Shown here: one piece after another, positions 23,579 through 37,200 of the stretch
Numbering within the stretch: the stretch's first letter is position 1
Layout of the letters: each line of letters opens with the position of its first letter
DNA from: Chrysomallon squamiferum
Lineage: Eukaryota > Mollusca > Gastropoda > Neomphalida > Peltospiridae
DNA length: 64,000 nucleotides
Assembly (NCBI GenBank): GCA_012295275.1
Contig: CM022671.1
Span: 15,507,956-15,571,955 of the forward strand
Reading direction: 5' to 3'
Notes under the pieces: model-generated
What the model was told of the DNA's origin: nothing
The model's database searches: none
What the model saw: only the letters and a program-made list of their open reading frames with translations
Translations under genes and position numbers: made by a program

Positions 23579-26500
23579 TTACACATTACTCTCTGAGTGT
23601 TCATAGTTACTGCCGTAAGTCAATGTGTACTGTTTGTCTGTCAGCTCCTTCAGAGCCTCCCAGGACGACTTGCGAGGATTCATGCTGCTGGAAGGAGGTG
23701 GAGCTATGCTTGAAGATGATGACCCTTCTCTTTCAGAGGAATGTTGTGATGGATGGTTTGATGAATGACTCTGAGGCACAACATCTGATGCTGGATAGGC
23801 ACTACCAAGTCCAGGCACAATGCTGGAAGGCACATACTGTGTTGGAAGTGGCTGGCCCGAGGCACTGGTACTGGCTGGGTAATGTGCACTGCTAAACACT
23901 GAGCCTGTTACAGATTCAGTCTCTTGCATCTGCTGAGGATGCTCAGCTGAATCAGTAAGGGAACATAACATTTCCCATTTGGACTTGGAAGGTTGAGAAG
24001 CAGGTGGTACTTTGGAAGTGTTATCCGGCAGACCTGTACTTGCTGGATTTACAGAAGGTTGCCCTGCTGCTGGTTGAGGTCCTGCCAGTGACATAGGCTG
24101 CACTGGAACCTGATAGTTAGGAAATCCTGCAGGATACTGAGCAATCACTGGGACTCCTCCTGGCCCACTGTACTGAGGAACATACATGGGCTGACCCATA
24201 TACTGTGGGTTCATTACAGGAACTGTCATGGGCATGTTTTGACCAACATATGATCCAGGTTGTGAAAAAGCAACGTTTTCATAAGCATTTGGCTTTTCAA
24301 CTTCATCAACTGCTGCTTTAGAATTAGCTTCATTCAATTCATCAGCAGAACTTCCCACAGTGGCAGTTTTTCTTGGCTTTGGTTTAGGTTTATCGCCAAC
24401 TTCAGAATTGCTATCCACCGTAGGTTTTCTTTTGGGCTTGTCAGATTTCTTTTTAGTCTTTCTTGGCTTTGATGGTTCACTCTCGTTTTTCAGTTCTGTA
24501 TCCAAATCAACTGATTTGGATTTTAGTTTTGGTGTCCTTGGTCTCGATTCAGTTTCAGAATTTCTCCTGTTGGCAGTTTTCTTAACAGTCTGAGTAGAAG
24601 AAGAGCTCATGTGCTCATGCTTGGGCTTTTTGTCAACAACTCGTTTGGGATTCATCACAACAGCATGGCCTCTGCCTGTCTGCGTTGCTGTCTCCCTAAG
24701 TGTTTGAGTTGACTGTTCCCTCATTTCATATTCAAGATCACCTAGTGATTTGTATCCTCTGTCAAACTTGTCCCTTCTTGATATAGGTCTGCTGTGTATA
24801 ACAGAATCATCGTAGGCATCAATGTCATCTCTGGTATATGTTGAGACTGATTCACCAAATGAGTTTCTTCTCTCCCTTCTTCTGCGTCGACCATACAAAG
24901 ATGATCTTGAAGAATAAAGTGACTGTCTGGATTGGGACCTCTCTAAGGCTAAACAAGATAAAAAAAATCACAAAAATCACACTCAAATCTGATAAAGAAA
25001 AGAAATGCACTTTAATCTCAAAAACATAAAAGAATATTTAGTCATAATTAAAAATCTTAAAACCAATAACGAATAATTTAAAAGCAATGTTTAATTAGTG
25101 GTAATTAACAATTAGGGATCGTTTATAAATATTCTCCTATTTATAAAACACATTTCTGATAGAAAAGGCATTTCTTAAATCAGCTTAATACTCTTTCTTT
25201 GTCCAGGATATATTTTAAAAAAAATGGCTACAAGTGACCATTCTGGGAAAAATATTGATAATTTTAGTTCTACTTATTGAAAATAAATTCTGGAAATAGA
25301 TTTAAGAATGGAAATCTAAATGAAGATTATCTCCTCAAAGCAACTTAAAAAATAGAATAGTTACGATTTGGAATGATAAAGAAGAAAAAACAAGGTAATT
25401 ATTACTTACGTGCAAAATTATCTAGATCATCATCATCATATTGATTTCTGGATGCCATGCTGTTGGGTGTTCCAGGTCTGTCATCATCAATAATTGATCC
25501 AGTACTTGGGCGAGATGCCAGTCGGCCAATTCGAGGTGACTTGTGAGATTTCTTTCTCTGACTGCTGTTTTTCTGGAACCCTCCAGCTGGTCGAGTTCCA
25601 GCTCTTTCTGGGTCTGCAGCCCTCTGTCTTGGTTGTTCTTTTTCCACGACAGACTGAGAATCTTTTTGTTTGTTTTGCTGGCTTTTGCCTCGGTTCGGCC
25701 TCAAAGTATGACTGGATGGTTTGTTGTTTGCTGCTGATTGAGGATCATACACTCTAATTGGCACCACTTCACTTGGAGATGGTGGATCATCACTGTCATG
25801 TATTACTTTTATGCCATTATCATCCTCCTCTGAATCGTACGGATGCTGCAGATGATCAAGCTCACTTCCAGAGGAAGATGGACGAGGAGCTCTTTTAATA
25901 CTTGCAAAAGCCGACCTTGAAACACGAGGAGATTTGGGAACAATTGGAAGAGGGGGTGCTTCAGGAATCTTGTTCTCCTGGTAATTCCTGTTGCCCTGAG
26001 CCTGAGAGTGAGAAGTCTTTTTAACAGGAGAGGCTCCCGTTTCTGAATCATGATCATCTGAAGTGTATGATGAAATTCGCTTACGTCTTTCCTCTGCTTC
26101 AGCTTCTGTGGCAGCAAAAGAAGCTCTGAATTTAGGATTGCTATGAAGATCAGCAAGAATTGGAGATTTCGGTTCTTCCAATTCAACTGATTCATTATCC
26201 ACGGCAGGTAGCTTAATCTTCTTTTCATTAATAGCATTGTCTCTGCGAGCACCTCCACTCTGTCTCAGTGGCTGGTTGTATTTAAAAGGATCAGATTTTG
26301 TCGGACTAGCTGCATACGAACCAATAAGTGGAGAAGTCTTTTCAGCCATCTGATTCTCATGGCTATTCATCAGCAACTTTTTATCAGACCGTGGTGTATC
26401 ATCACCATCATAACGGCCATTAGCGGTTACTTCATTTGCATAACCATAACTGGTAGTCGACATTTCTGGTTCATCGAGTCTCATTTTGTACTCCTGCTCT

Positions 26501-29298
26501 GCCATTTGTCTGTCGTGCTCTTTCTTCTTCTTGTAGCAACATACCCCGATGATTGCCAACATGACAAGAAAAAATATTATGCCACCGGTTATTCCCACCA
26601 CGAGTCCCACTGCTATAGGATTTGCATCAGTTAGCTGAGGATCCTGTCCAGCTGAAATGGCAATCAGTTAAAAATCATTGTTAAATTTTATCCTTATAAA
26701 TATTTCCTAGATGCAGCCTTCTCAAGGTTTATAAAACAAAATACTGTTTTCTGTTTTGAGAAATAATCCAAGCATATCCTAGAAAAAAATTAATAAATTT
26801 ATTTCTGAAATAAATAAACAGAGCAGTTAAAGTTTTGAATTATATATATATATACATATATATATAGTTTGCATTTTAAATGTAAATCAAAATTAATTTG
26901 TTTGAAAAATGCAAGATTATGTAAATCTAAATATATAAATATATACTTACGAATATAAGCTGTCATGACCATTTGAAAATTATATCCTTTGGCATCCAGA
27001 TAATCTCTTGTCATTTCAATGGAAACCTTTCCTGAAGGTGACAACAGGGCTCCTGGTATTGCTGACTTGCATGTTAATATTTTAATCTGAATAAAACAAA
27101 TTATTACTTATACATATTTTTTGATGGTTTCAGCTTCCTACTGCAGTTAGATTTTAATTTTTGATAATCAGAACATCTATTTAATGTATCATTCATAGTA
27201 AGTTTCCCAGTAATTTTATCAACATTTGTCTTTTACAGTACTGTATAATAAATATGTATTCACTGGAGTTCAGATTTCTGTTACACAAGTGGTTTTTTAC
27301 ATAAAAATAAGATCTCACTGGATTCAGTTTGCCTTATATTAGCTAGTTATTTATGAAATAAGTATGCACTGGATTTAAGTTGACTGTAATAGTCAGATAT
27401 ATAACATGTACAAACACTCAATTGATTTAAGCTGATCAGTTTATAATAATAAGCACTAAATGGTTCAGTTACCAGTAACAGTGATTTAAGAAAGAAAACT
27501 CACTGGATTTGAGTTACCTAAAATAGTGATTTATGGAAGAAAACTCACTGGATTTGAGTTACCAAATACAGTGATTTATGAAAGACAACTCATTAGATTT
27601 GAGTTACCAGTAACAGTGCTTTATGAAAGAAAACTCATTGGATTTGAGTTACCAGTAACAGTGACTTATGAAAGAAAACTCACTGGGTTTGAGTTGCCTG
27701 TAACAGTGATTCATGAAAGAAAACTCACTGGATTTGAGTTACCAGTAACAGTGATTTATGAAAGAAAATGCATTGGATTTGAGTTACCAGTAACAGTGAT
27801 TTATGAAAGAAAATGCATTGGATTTGAGTTACCTAAATAGTGATTTATGAAAGACAACTCATTAGATTTGAGTTACCAGTAACAGTGCTTTATGAAAGAA
27901 AATGCATTGGATTTGAGTTACCTAAATAGTGATTTATGAAAGAAAACTCATTAGATTTGAGTTACCAGTAACAGTGCTTTATGAAAGAAAATGCATTGGA
28001 TTTGAGTTACCAGTAACAGTGATTTATGAAAGAAAACTCACTGGATTTGAGTTACCAGTAACAGTAATTTATGAAAGATTATTGACTGGATTTGAGTTAC
28101 GTATAATAGTGATTTATGAAAGAAAACTCACTGGATTTGAGCTACCTAAATAGTGATTCATGAAAGAAAACTCACTGGATTTGAATTACCTAAATAGTGA
28201 ACATGAAAGACAATTCATTAGATTTGACTTACATGTAACAGTGCTTTATGAAAGAAAACTCACTGGATTTGAGTTGCCTTTAACAGTGATTCATGAAAGA
28301 AAACTTACTGGATTTGAGTTGCCTTTAACAGTGATTCATGAAAGAAAACTCACTGGATTTGAGTTGCCAGTAACAGTGACTTATGAAAGAAATCTCACTG
28401 GATTTGAGTTGCCAGTAACAGTGAACACTGGGTTTGAGTTGCCAGTAACAGTGAAAGAAAACTCACTGGATTTGAGTTAACAGTAACAGTGATTTATGAA
28501 AGAAAACTCACTGGGTTTGAGTTGCCAGTAACAGTGATTCATGAAAGAAAACTCACTGGGTTTGAGTTGACAGTAACAGTGATTTATGAAAGAAAACTCA
28601 CTGGATTTGAGTTACCAGTAACAGTGATTTATGAAAGAAAACTCACTGGGTTTGAGTTGCCAGTAACAGTGATTCATGAAAGAAAACTCACTGGATTTTG
28701 AGTTGCCAGTAAACAATGACTTATGAAAGAAAACTCACTGGATTTGAGTTGCCTGTCAGAGTAATGGTGAGCCGGACACTGCAGTCATCCATGATGAGAC
28801 GATTAAATGAGATCTGAATTTCAGCTCTGTCGTCTTCTGCAGAAAAACTCAACTTGCACCTCTGAGCATTAGCGGTAGTACCATCAGCAGACAGAGTCAC
28901 CTGCTGGCCTGTCTTCACTGTCATGTAGCCAGCAAAGTTACACCTGCCAGGAACATTCATGTCATCTGAAACACACACAGTTTGATTTTAACACACTAGT
29001 GTAAAGGTAACAATTATTTGTTTCATTTCAGTGTTTATTATCATCTGAAACGTTATGATACATATCTCATTTTAACACTAGCATAAAGTAAATAATTATT
29101 TGTTTCTTATTAATTAACTTTCATTTAATCTGACATGTATACATCTCATTTTAAGACTAGCATAAAACTGATAATGATATATTTCTAATTAACATTCATG
29201 GCATCTGAAATAATATGTATCTCATTTTAATATTAACAAACTGATAACGCAAACTAATAATTTATTTCTTATTAAATAATTTTCTTATCGTCTGACTC

Positions 29299-29345
<47 letters not shown>

Positions 29346-29727
29346 TATCATTTTAATATTAGCAAAATGTAGACAATCATGAAGATTAATCATTTATATT
29401 TTATTAACAACTTGCAAGACATACAAAAAACAAATAATAACATTAAAAAAAAATAAAATCAAATAATATTCCACAAAACTAAAATGAATTGCTTCCATAC
29501 ACATCTAGTTTTATGTTCAGCAAGTAAACTGTCTTTAAAAGAAATGCACTCTGTTTTCTGCATTACACATCTGCAACACAAATATAAATAAATAGGTTTA
29601 CCCTTGCGAAAAATTAAAAAAATAAAATTAAAAACTTACATGAACTTTCAGCATACTGAGCTTTTCCACATGAACACAGCAAAAAAAGAATAAAAACTGT
29701 AAGTGAATTTATGTAAATAATCTCCAT
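23579..29727 (-). CDS. Single-pass membrane protein with CUB-like ectodomain and long disordered tail
   Basis: Exons 29640-29727, 28739-28965, 26951-27086, 25410-26651 and 23579-24948 join in phase to 1,020 aa. Residues 1-23 form a signal peptide (hydrophobic VFILFLLCSCGKA). Residues about 30-150 have four cysteines and alternating beta-type sequence like a CUB domain (GRCNFAGYM, RCKLSF, DDCSVRL, LTCKSA). A membrane helix at about 165-187 is followed by CCYKKKK. The cytoplasmic part, about 830 residues, is Ser/Pro/Lys-rich and disordered. It has a basic cluster (YGRRRRRERRNSFG), a Pro/Tyr/Gln-rich section, and a duplicated motif: KSKWEMLCSLTD, then KSSWEALKELTD. It ends in ESNV, a class I PDZ-ligand pattern. 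The architecture suggests a cell-surface adhesion or junction protein with a scaffold-binding tail, but I do not recognise the family. The donor of exon 2 sits at the edge of a 45 bp minisatellite. A spliced leader is likely (see 29728-31300). Confidence 0.8.
27480..28738. repeat. 45 bp minisatellite carrying copies of an exon end and 5' splice site
   Basis: About 28 units of roughly 45 bp fill intron 2 of the CUB-like gene up to the exon border at 28738/28739. On the minus strand each unit resembles the last bases of exon 2 (AACTCAAATCCA) followed by the donor GTGAGTTTTCTTTCAT. More than half of the units keep the GTGAGT intact; others read ATGAGT or ATGCATT. Degenerate, more diverged relatives continue to about 27240, so the array looks youngest near the exon. 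Because 45 is a multiple of three, open frames run through it on the plus strand; these are artefacts. Confidence 0.9.
29303..29342. repeat. (TA)n microsatellite
   Basis: About 20 TA units in intron 1 of the CUB-like gene. Confidence 0.9.
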
Positions 29728-29847
29728 CCTGAGATTCGTTCTCTTCAAACTTCAGTGACTACATGCTGGGATATCTGAAAAGTAAACATTCTCATGTTAT
29801 TAAATGCATCACTCATTTGGTATTCAAGTATGTGTATGTAGTATATA

Positions 29848-29880
<33 letters not shown>

Positions 29881-31300
29881 GTGTCTGCATGTACATCTAT
29901 ATAAGAAAAAGGTCCTTAACATTATATGGGATGTTGCTTATTCATTCATAATCAAATACTTTCATATGTGTGTGACATTGCATATATTATTAAAAAATCA
30001 GTCTCTCAAGTCTCACATCAAAATGAAAGGCTGATTATTATTATTATTATTATTATTCATTAATACTTATTTCATGGAACTTCCAACATAATACTAAGCA
30101 TGACTTAAATAAAAAGATTAAAAAAGGAATAATATTTTTTTTATTGGTACTTAGAATCTAACAATGCTATGAAAATGCAAAAATAAATTTGAAAAGACTG
30201 AAATCTTAATTCAGTTTAGAATTAATAATTCTTAAATACATTCATGAACATTATATTTTATCTCAAATATATTTTGAAATATTGTCTAAGTTAACATTGT
30301 TTTGATAATAATTTCCAACAAACAAACTAAATTAGTCTTTTCTGTTTGAATTTTAACTTTAAAAATTCAAATTTGGACTGAACTGAGTGTTTTATTTGAT
30401 TTGCAATGTCTTTAAAAGATTAACGTTTCTGTTATAAAACGATCTCTTCTCACTGATAATTTGTTTGTTTGTTTGTTTGTTTGTTGTTGTTGTTGTTTTT
30501 CTTTTTTTCTTTCTAATATTTCAGCTTGACCCACCCTATTTCAGAAATTGTGGATCCTTCACGATAGGGTTAAATACCAGTTTAATGAGTTATAATCCTA
30601 CGACTGTTGAGTAACAATTTTGAAATAACTGCACGGATATACTTCCAACAGAATTGTTATTAAATTCAAATCTGATTTACAAGTGACACTTCACAACGTG
30701 TTAATACAACGTTCAAAGCAGGAAATGAAGGTCTTGGTGTAATAACAATATGATGAATATGTTAACAATGTGTATACAATTATCCCCCCACCCACAAAAT
30801 AATGGCTAATTATTATTATGAATTATCTGCCGACATAATCACACATTGTACTGAATTAACCAAATAATACTTAAACAATAAAGTGAGTGTGTGGAAAAAT
30901 ATAAAATTACATAAACATGACCTCAGGCATGATCGACAGAACTATTTAACTATTAGTATTAATACGGAGAATAAGAAATTAAGCCAGTGGCGTCTCGTTC
31001 TCTAGTTACTTATTTTTCAGTTTGTACAATAATGTCATTAGGACAGATCAGAATTTTAAACATTATTTTTAGATATCTGCACGTAGATAACAAACTGTTG
31101 TAAATCTTACCATGTAACTGTCTATGTTGTCGCTGGCCTACATTCATCTCTAACGCCATTTGCAATCTAAATTAGGTTTACCTGAATGATGACAGCAGGC
31201 ACAGGTAACCGATAACACAGGTATTTCATCTGGAACAACGTATTTTAAAAAAAAACTTTAAAATAGTATACGTTTTGAATAATAAATTTTAAAAAAACCT
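29728..31300 (-). promoter_or_regulatory. Probable 5' leader and promoter region of the CUB-like gene
   Basis: On the minus strand the coding exon is preceded by CTTTTCAG ending at 29775, giving a 47-nt untranslated part of exon 1. Further upstream, CATTCAG followed by GTAAAC near 31178-31192 looks like the donor of a non-coding first exon. A (GT)n tract lies at 29851-29880. The promoter is expected upstream of about 31200. Confidence 0.35.
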
Positions 31301-34210
31301 CATTTAGTCTGATTATTTTAAACATATTTACTTGTAACATGGAATTTTAAATTAATATATATATATTTTTCAAATTATTATTTGAAATGAAAAACATTAA
31401 TTTATCATGACAATGTTAAAAGTGTTATTGATGATTCAGGCCTGTCGACCCTCTTACCTACCAGGCATGATAAATATCCTTTCACAAATCTCTCATAGAA
31501 CGAACTATAAGAGTAAATGGAGATAACAAGTAACATATTATCATAAATATATAAGCTTTCACAAATGTGTATTTTGGGGCAAATTCTAATGAATGCATAT
31601 AAATATATATTTTTTTCAAAAGTATTTTATTATATATTCTTAAGCTTAAATAGAAAAAGAACCCTATTTGGAAAAAGTATGCTTAATGTATTAATGTTTA
31701 TTATTAATTATTTTTAATTTTTAAAAATTATTTAGTCATTTATTTTGGGAAATTTATTATTTGAAAGTTTGTTGTCAAAAACCTTTGTAGCATAGTAGCC
31801 AAGATTCTATTTTTAGAAAGTAGTTTTATTAATTTTCTGCCCCTCTTTGTTCAGTTTCTGACTTAAAATTAATTTTTTAAGGTTAAAAAAGATAATAATA
31901 ATAAAATAAAATAAAAACAAAATCACTTCTGATCATTATTTGCTGGGTTAGTTAAAATATGACACTAACCTGTCAAGAAGATAAAATTTGAACAAGTGCA
32001 ATTAAGATTATGTCAGTAACAAATTAAAATGTCAGTAACATGTCAAATTAAAATGTCCAGTAAAATGTCAAATTACAGTGTCAGTAACAAATTAAAATGT
32101 CAGTTACATGTCAGATTACAGTGTCAGTAACATACCAAATTACAATGTCAGTAATATGTCAAATTAAAATGTCCAGTAATATGTCAAATTAAAATGTCCA
32201 GTAACATGTCAAATTAAAATGTCCAGTAAAATGTCAAATTACGTCAGTAATATGTCAAATTAAAATGTCCAGTAACATGTCAAATTAGAATGTTAGTAAT
32301 ATATCAAATTAAAATGTCCAGTAACATGTCAAATTACAATGTCAGTAAAATGTCAAATTACAATGCCCAGTATCATGTCAAATTACAATGTCAGTAATAT
32401 GTCAAATTACAATGTCAGTAATATGTCAAATTACAATGTCCAGTAACATGTCAAATTACAATGTCAGTAACATGTCAAATTACAATGTCAATAATATGTC
32501 AAATTACAATGTCCAGTAACATGTCAAATTACAATGTCCAGTAACATGTCAAATTAAAATGTCAGTAATATGTCAAATTACAATGTCCAGTAACATGTCA
32601 AATTACAATGTCCAGTAACATGTCAAATTAAAAAGTCCAGCAACATGTCAAATTACAATGTCAGTAATATTTCAATTATACATGAACTGTCCAAACATTT
32701 TTTTTTTTTTTTTTTTTTTTAATCTAGTCCAAGACAGACACATATTTGGTTAAAGATTTTTATTTATTTATTATTTTTTATTCAGTTTTATTGCAATGAA
32801 TTATATCCCTAATGTCTTACACAAACATGTATATTATAAACATTTTTTGTTATTTCAGTTATGGTACTATTTAAAATGAAATCTCACAACCATCTGAATG
32901 AAGCACTAATACAAACTGTGAATACTGAAGGCCCAAGTAAATCGGTTTATTTCAGTAAATGACACACAAAGGCTAATGTTACAAATCTGGTCAGTAAACA
33001 AAAATAGTTAAAATCAGCTGTGACTGGCAGTTTTGATTAGGATCACTGTAAACACTGAGTTCTGCCATATTTGAGGCCACGGAGACACAAGCTGATAAAT
33101 AAACACAAAACTGAAGAATATGGCATTTTATTTTCATCCTTTAGTAAGAGCAAAATATTTATCGAGATATGACGTTTGTAACTGCTGTGGTAAGCGTATT
33201 TTGTGTTTTTAATATATATATATATGTCAACCACATAATTCTGGTTATGCCTCGAATATTGAATTAGTTACATACAGAGGCATAATTCAGGTGATTTATT
33301 TCAAGTAACTGTGATAACATCTTGAATCCACACAGTTAGCCCTGGAATACTACTCTGTCAGAGTAAAACAAAATACCATCTCTAAGTCGAAGTCTGTAGT
33401 ATGGCATGTTTCTGCTGATTATAACTGTGACCCAAGATGGGTGGATGAGACAGATGTTGTCACAGTCAGATCAATTGTTTGAAATTTGGTTGAAACTGAT
33501 AATCAGGCTGAGATGATAACTGACATCTTTAACTGAATGATGGAAATCTCTACAATGCCATTTTAATTTTTTTTTTTTTTTTTTTATAAATATCTAAATT
33601 TAACTACATTAAAAATTATGTATGAGTATGTGTATATATATGTATCAGTGTATATATATAAATATAGATATATAGGTAAAGCAAAATCAATTTTCATATA
33701 AAAATAAACTGAAATACACCATGATATAAATCTATAAATTTAATTCTTTTCCCTAGAAAAGACTGTTATTTTAATAATACTAAGCTATCTTTATACTGAG
33801 TAATATTCAGAGCAACACATTTTAAATAATAAAAACAAAAACAAAGATTAAAATAAAACTTAACATATCAACAATAACAGTTATAAAAGCACTATCTACT
33901 TCTTCACAGCACAAAGCAATAAAGTTTTTTAATGTGTGTATTTGCATTTGTGTGTGCATTTTAGTCAGATTATATCCAATAAAAAAGAAATCATCTGTCT
34001 GTAAGATTATTTAAAAATAAACAAGTGCATAAATATTACAGAAAATTTAGATTTTAACTTAGTTTCTATATCATTAAACATGAAAAATAATGTCTGCGTT
34101 TGAAGTAAAATATTAAGCATTTCATTATTTTTAAAAACTACATCTATTTTCCATGATTTTTAAAAGAGGAATCATTTTCTTGATAAATGCATTTGGTGAG
34201 CAGATGGAGT
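31301..34210. other. Intergenic stretch with a minisatellite
   Basis: AT-rich DNA between the CUB-like gene (5' end) and ABTB1 (3' end). It contains the 24/25 bp array at 32010-32680 and poly-T runs at 32698-32720 and 33568-33586. The ABTB1 3' untranslated region should occupy its right end. No other gene seen. Confidence 0.5.
32010..32680. repeat. 24/25 bp minisatellite
   Basis: About 26 units alternate between two lengths. A typical unit is ATGTCAAATTACAATG followed by TCAGTAAC or TCCAGTAAC. Units vary at a few positions. No spacer structure and no dyad repeats, so it is not a CRISPR-like array. Confidence 0.9.
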
Positions 34211-37200
34211 TTATCCTTCAAGCTCAAGTTTCTCAAGCAGGTTATCAATGATCTTGAGACGGTCATTGGCTTCCTCAATGTCACTGTATGTCTGTATGAA
34301 GTTTGTGATGTAGAAACGAATTTCATCAATAATGTCAATAGTATCTGCTTCTTCTCGTTCTTTCAAGTTAGAGGCATCTTCACGAACAAGCTCGGCAAAT
34401 TCTTCCTGCTCTATAACCTGCAGTAAATTTCTAAATATTACATGTAGTGAAAACACTAATTTCTAAATTTTAATCTTTAAGCAGTGGTCATAAGATTAAG
34501 CTGAAATCTGATGCAGAATTTAATGCTGAAACATCTGTACTTATTATTGAATATTCATTTTGGACTCAAACTCACTTTAACTTAAGTTGAAGTTATTAAC
34601 AACAAAGCTCAAGACTTGGGATAGAAAAACTAGAAATAAGATTTTGATGAATACAAGCAAACAAGATTAGAAAAAAAAAAAAGAGATATGGATGACGGTT
34701 TACCTTTTCCAAATTGTTAGCTATGAACTCAGCACATTGTGATTCTAGTTTATGTAGACTGAATAATCTAGAAGTTCTGAGAAGGGTAACAACATTTTCC
34801 ACATCAACGAATTGGGCCATGTGATTAGCACATAACCTCTTCAGACCTGGCAGCAGGTATATATCAGCAGCACACAGCACATCAAAGACACTGTCTGATG
34901 TCAGCTACAAAATTCAGAACATATTTAAATATAAATATCTTGTGTCCACAAAATTTGAATGTAATAAACTGTGAAAGATATGAGTTGATAACTGGTTACT
35001 GTCTTAAGGTATCAGTTTTATCCTGAGACATTTAGAAGGCCAAACAGGACTGAGGTTGTGCTGAGCTGCAACAGAGGGAAGGTGAGAAATAAAACAGTCA
35101 ATTTCATTTACTTTTTATATTATTTAGGATAGCAGGATGTATGAAGTGCCTGGTTACTGATTTCAGAAACTTGCATTATCCTGTGCAGGTTTGAAGGCCA
35201 GACTGCAGTGAGGCAATGCCAAGCTGCATTCGAAATTTGACTTAAACAGGATAAAATATAAATGTAAATATGTTTTGTCTACAAATACTACAACTAACAA
35301 ACTATTAAAATCCAATATTAATTACAAATAAAAGTTTTTTTCTGGGTTGGGGAAGGGAGCTAACTCAGTGAATATCTACCTCGCAGATGTCCTGGTACAC
35401 GTAGTACAGGATGCTGATGAAAACGTCTGCAGTCACGTCATGAAGAGTGATGATTGGTACATTCTCATTCACTGTTGACTCTCCAAAATGATCATTCAAA
35501 AGAGCTTTGAAATAGTCACTTCTTCCACAGAAAAATACCTGCAAACCAGTGATTAGTTGTTATAAAAATATATTTCTTAGTTAAAATTTGCAGACACTCA
35601 AAAGACATGATAAAGCTACTTTGTTACTAATTTTGTGATTTATGTTAATTACATTTCAGTATTATTATTCTAATTTCAAACATCTGTCATTTAAATTAAA
35701 ATAATTTGCTACACATATTCATTTTCTGAAAAAAAAGTGAAGTTATTTATTGGAAAATATTTTTATACAATTACTCGAACATGAACATTTACAGAGGACT
35801 AATAATTGAAAATAAGGTGTTACTGTGGCTGTAAAATAAATGTTAACATTAATCTGTTATGACAGTTTTTAATTTATAATACATTTCTAGTTTTGTAATT
35901 TAAACAATAGTACTATCAATAACATAACATTTATCTTGAAACCCAACTTTTCATGGTTATTTCTACAGTTTTACCTTGTGACACATAAACGTGTGACCTT
36001 CAACAGAAAAGCACACATCAGGAAACAAGGGACATTTTTCAGGCTCAAATGGAAGTTCTCCTGTCACCTAAAATTAAAATAGATGTGCTCGGCAGACCAA
36101 AAAGAATTTATCTTCTTCACTATCAAGGTTGTTACTCTCATCCAGCAGTAATAATTCAGACTAAGATATAAATGAACATGACCCAGGCCTTGTATTTGAC
36201 TGAAAGAAAACATGACTCAATATGCCAGATTATGTCACAGGTACAGAGGAAATCATAATCCTTTAGACGAAGATATGATAATATCAATGCATTTTAATGT
36301 GCTTGTTAATAGGCTTACAAAAATCAAGGTAAAAGAGATTTGACTGAGTATGATTACAGAACGTGTTTATTACCAATAACACTGTTACACGCCTACCTAA
36401 AGAATATGAAGGTAATAAAATTAAAATAAAAACTGTTGATGGATGAGAACTGGAGATTTTTTGGGGAAATGGGAGGAAGGGAGGCAATTCTAAATGGGCA
36501 ACAGTGTGATTTGAATGTAGAAATGGGTGATTTTCTTGTTACCCAGTTGCTCAGTTCAGAAGGCAATGCCAAATCTGCCAGTTTACCCAGATCCATCTGA
36601 AGATCAAACAGATTGTCTTCAGGCTCAATCATCAAAGTGGTGATATGAACACCAGGCTTCTGTGATTCTGGAATCATACAAACAAACCATCAACAAAAAT
36701 TAGACGTTTAACTTTTTTGTCTACTGGATGGTTTTTTCTTATCTCGCACACACACACACACAAACACATTTGCAAAGAAAGTCATCACACAAAACTATTC
36801 TTTAACAGTTAATAAATTTTAATTATTTATATTATATTTTGTATTCACCCTTTGAGCCCGATATTCTTATTACTTCCATGGCCCAAATAACAATATTTTA
36901 GTCTTGAAGACATTATCACAGCCTAATCATGCTAATGAAACAAACATGATGAAAGAGAATTGCACTGATCTATGATTGATACTTTGAGACTAAAAAGCCT
37001 CTTGAAACAAATATTACAAAACAGAACAATTACTGTATCACTGGTAACCATACCACAGATGGTTTGTAGAAAAGGTTTAATCTCTTGTTAACATGTTTCA
37101 CTCTTACCTAAAGAATATTTCTTTCTGAGTTTCTCTTGTAATTGATTGTGCAAACTGAGCAGCTGGCAATCTTTAGCTATTATGATACAGTCATCTTTTT

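Noticed and set aside
27526-28701. Plus-strand open frames with a 15-residue repeat (ERKLTGFELPVT type)
   Set aside because: They exist only because the intronic minisatellite unit is 45 bp, a multiple of three. No start context, splice sites or conserved domain; the unit is explained by the minus-strand exon and donor.
27240-32680. Tandem arrays considered as CRISPR-like
   Set aside because: Units are contiguous with no unique spacers and lie in animal intronic or intergenic DNA.
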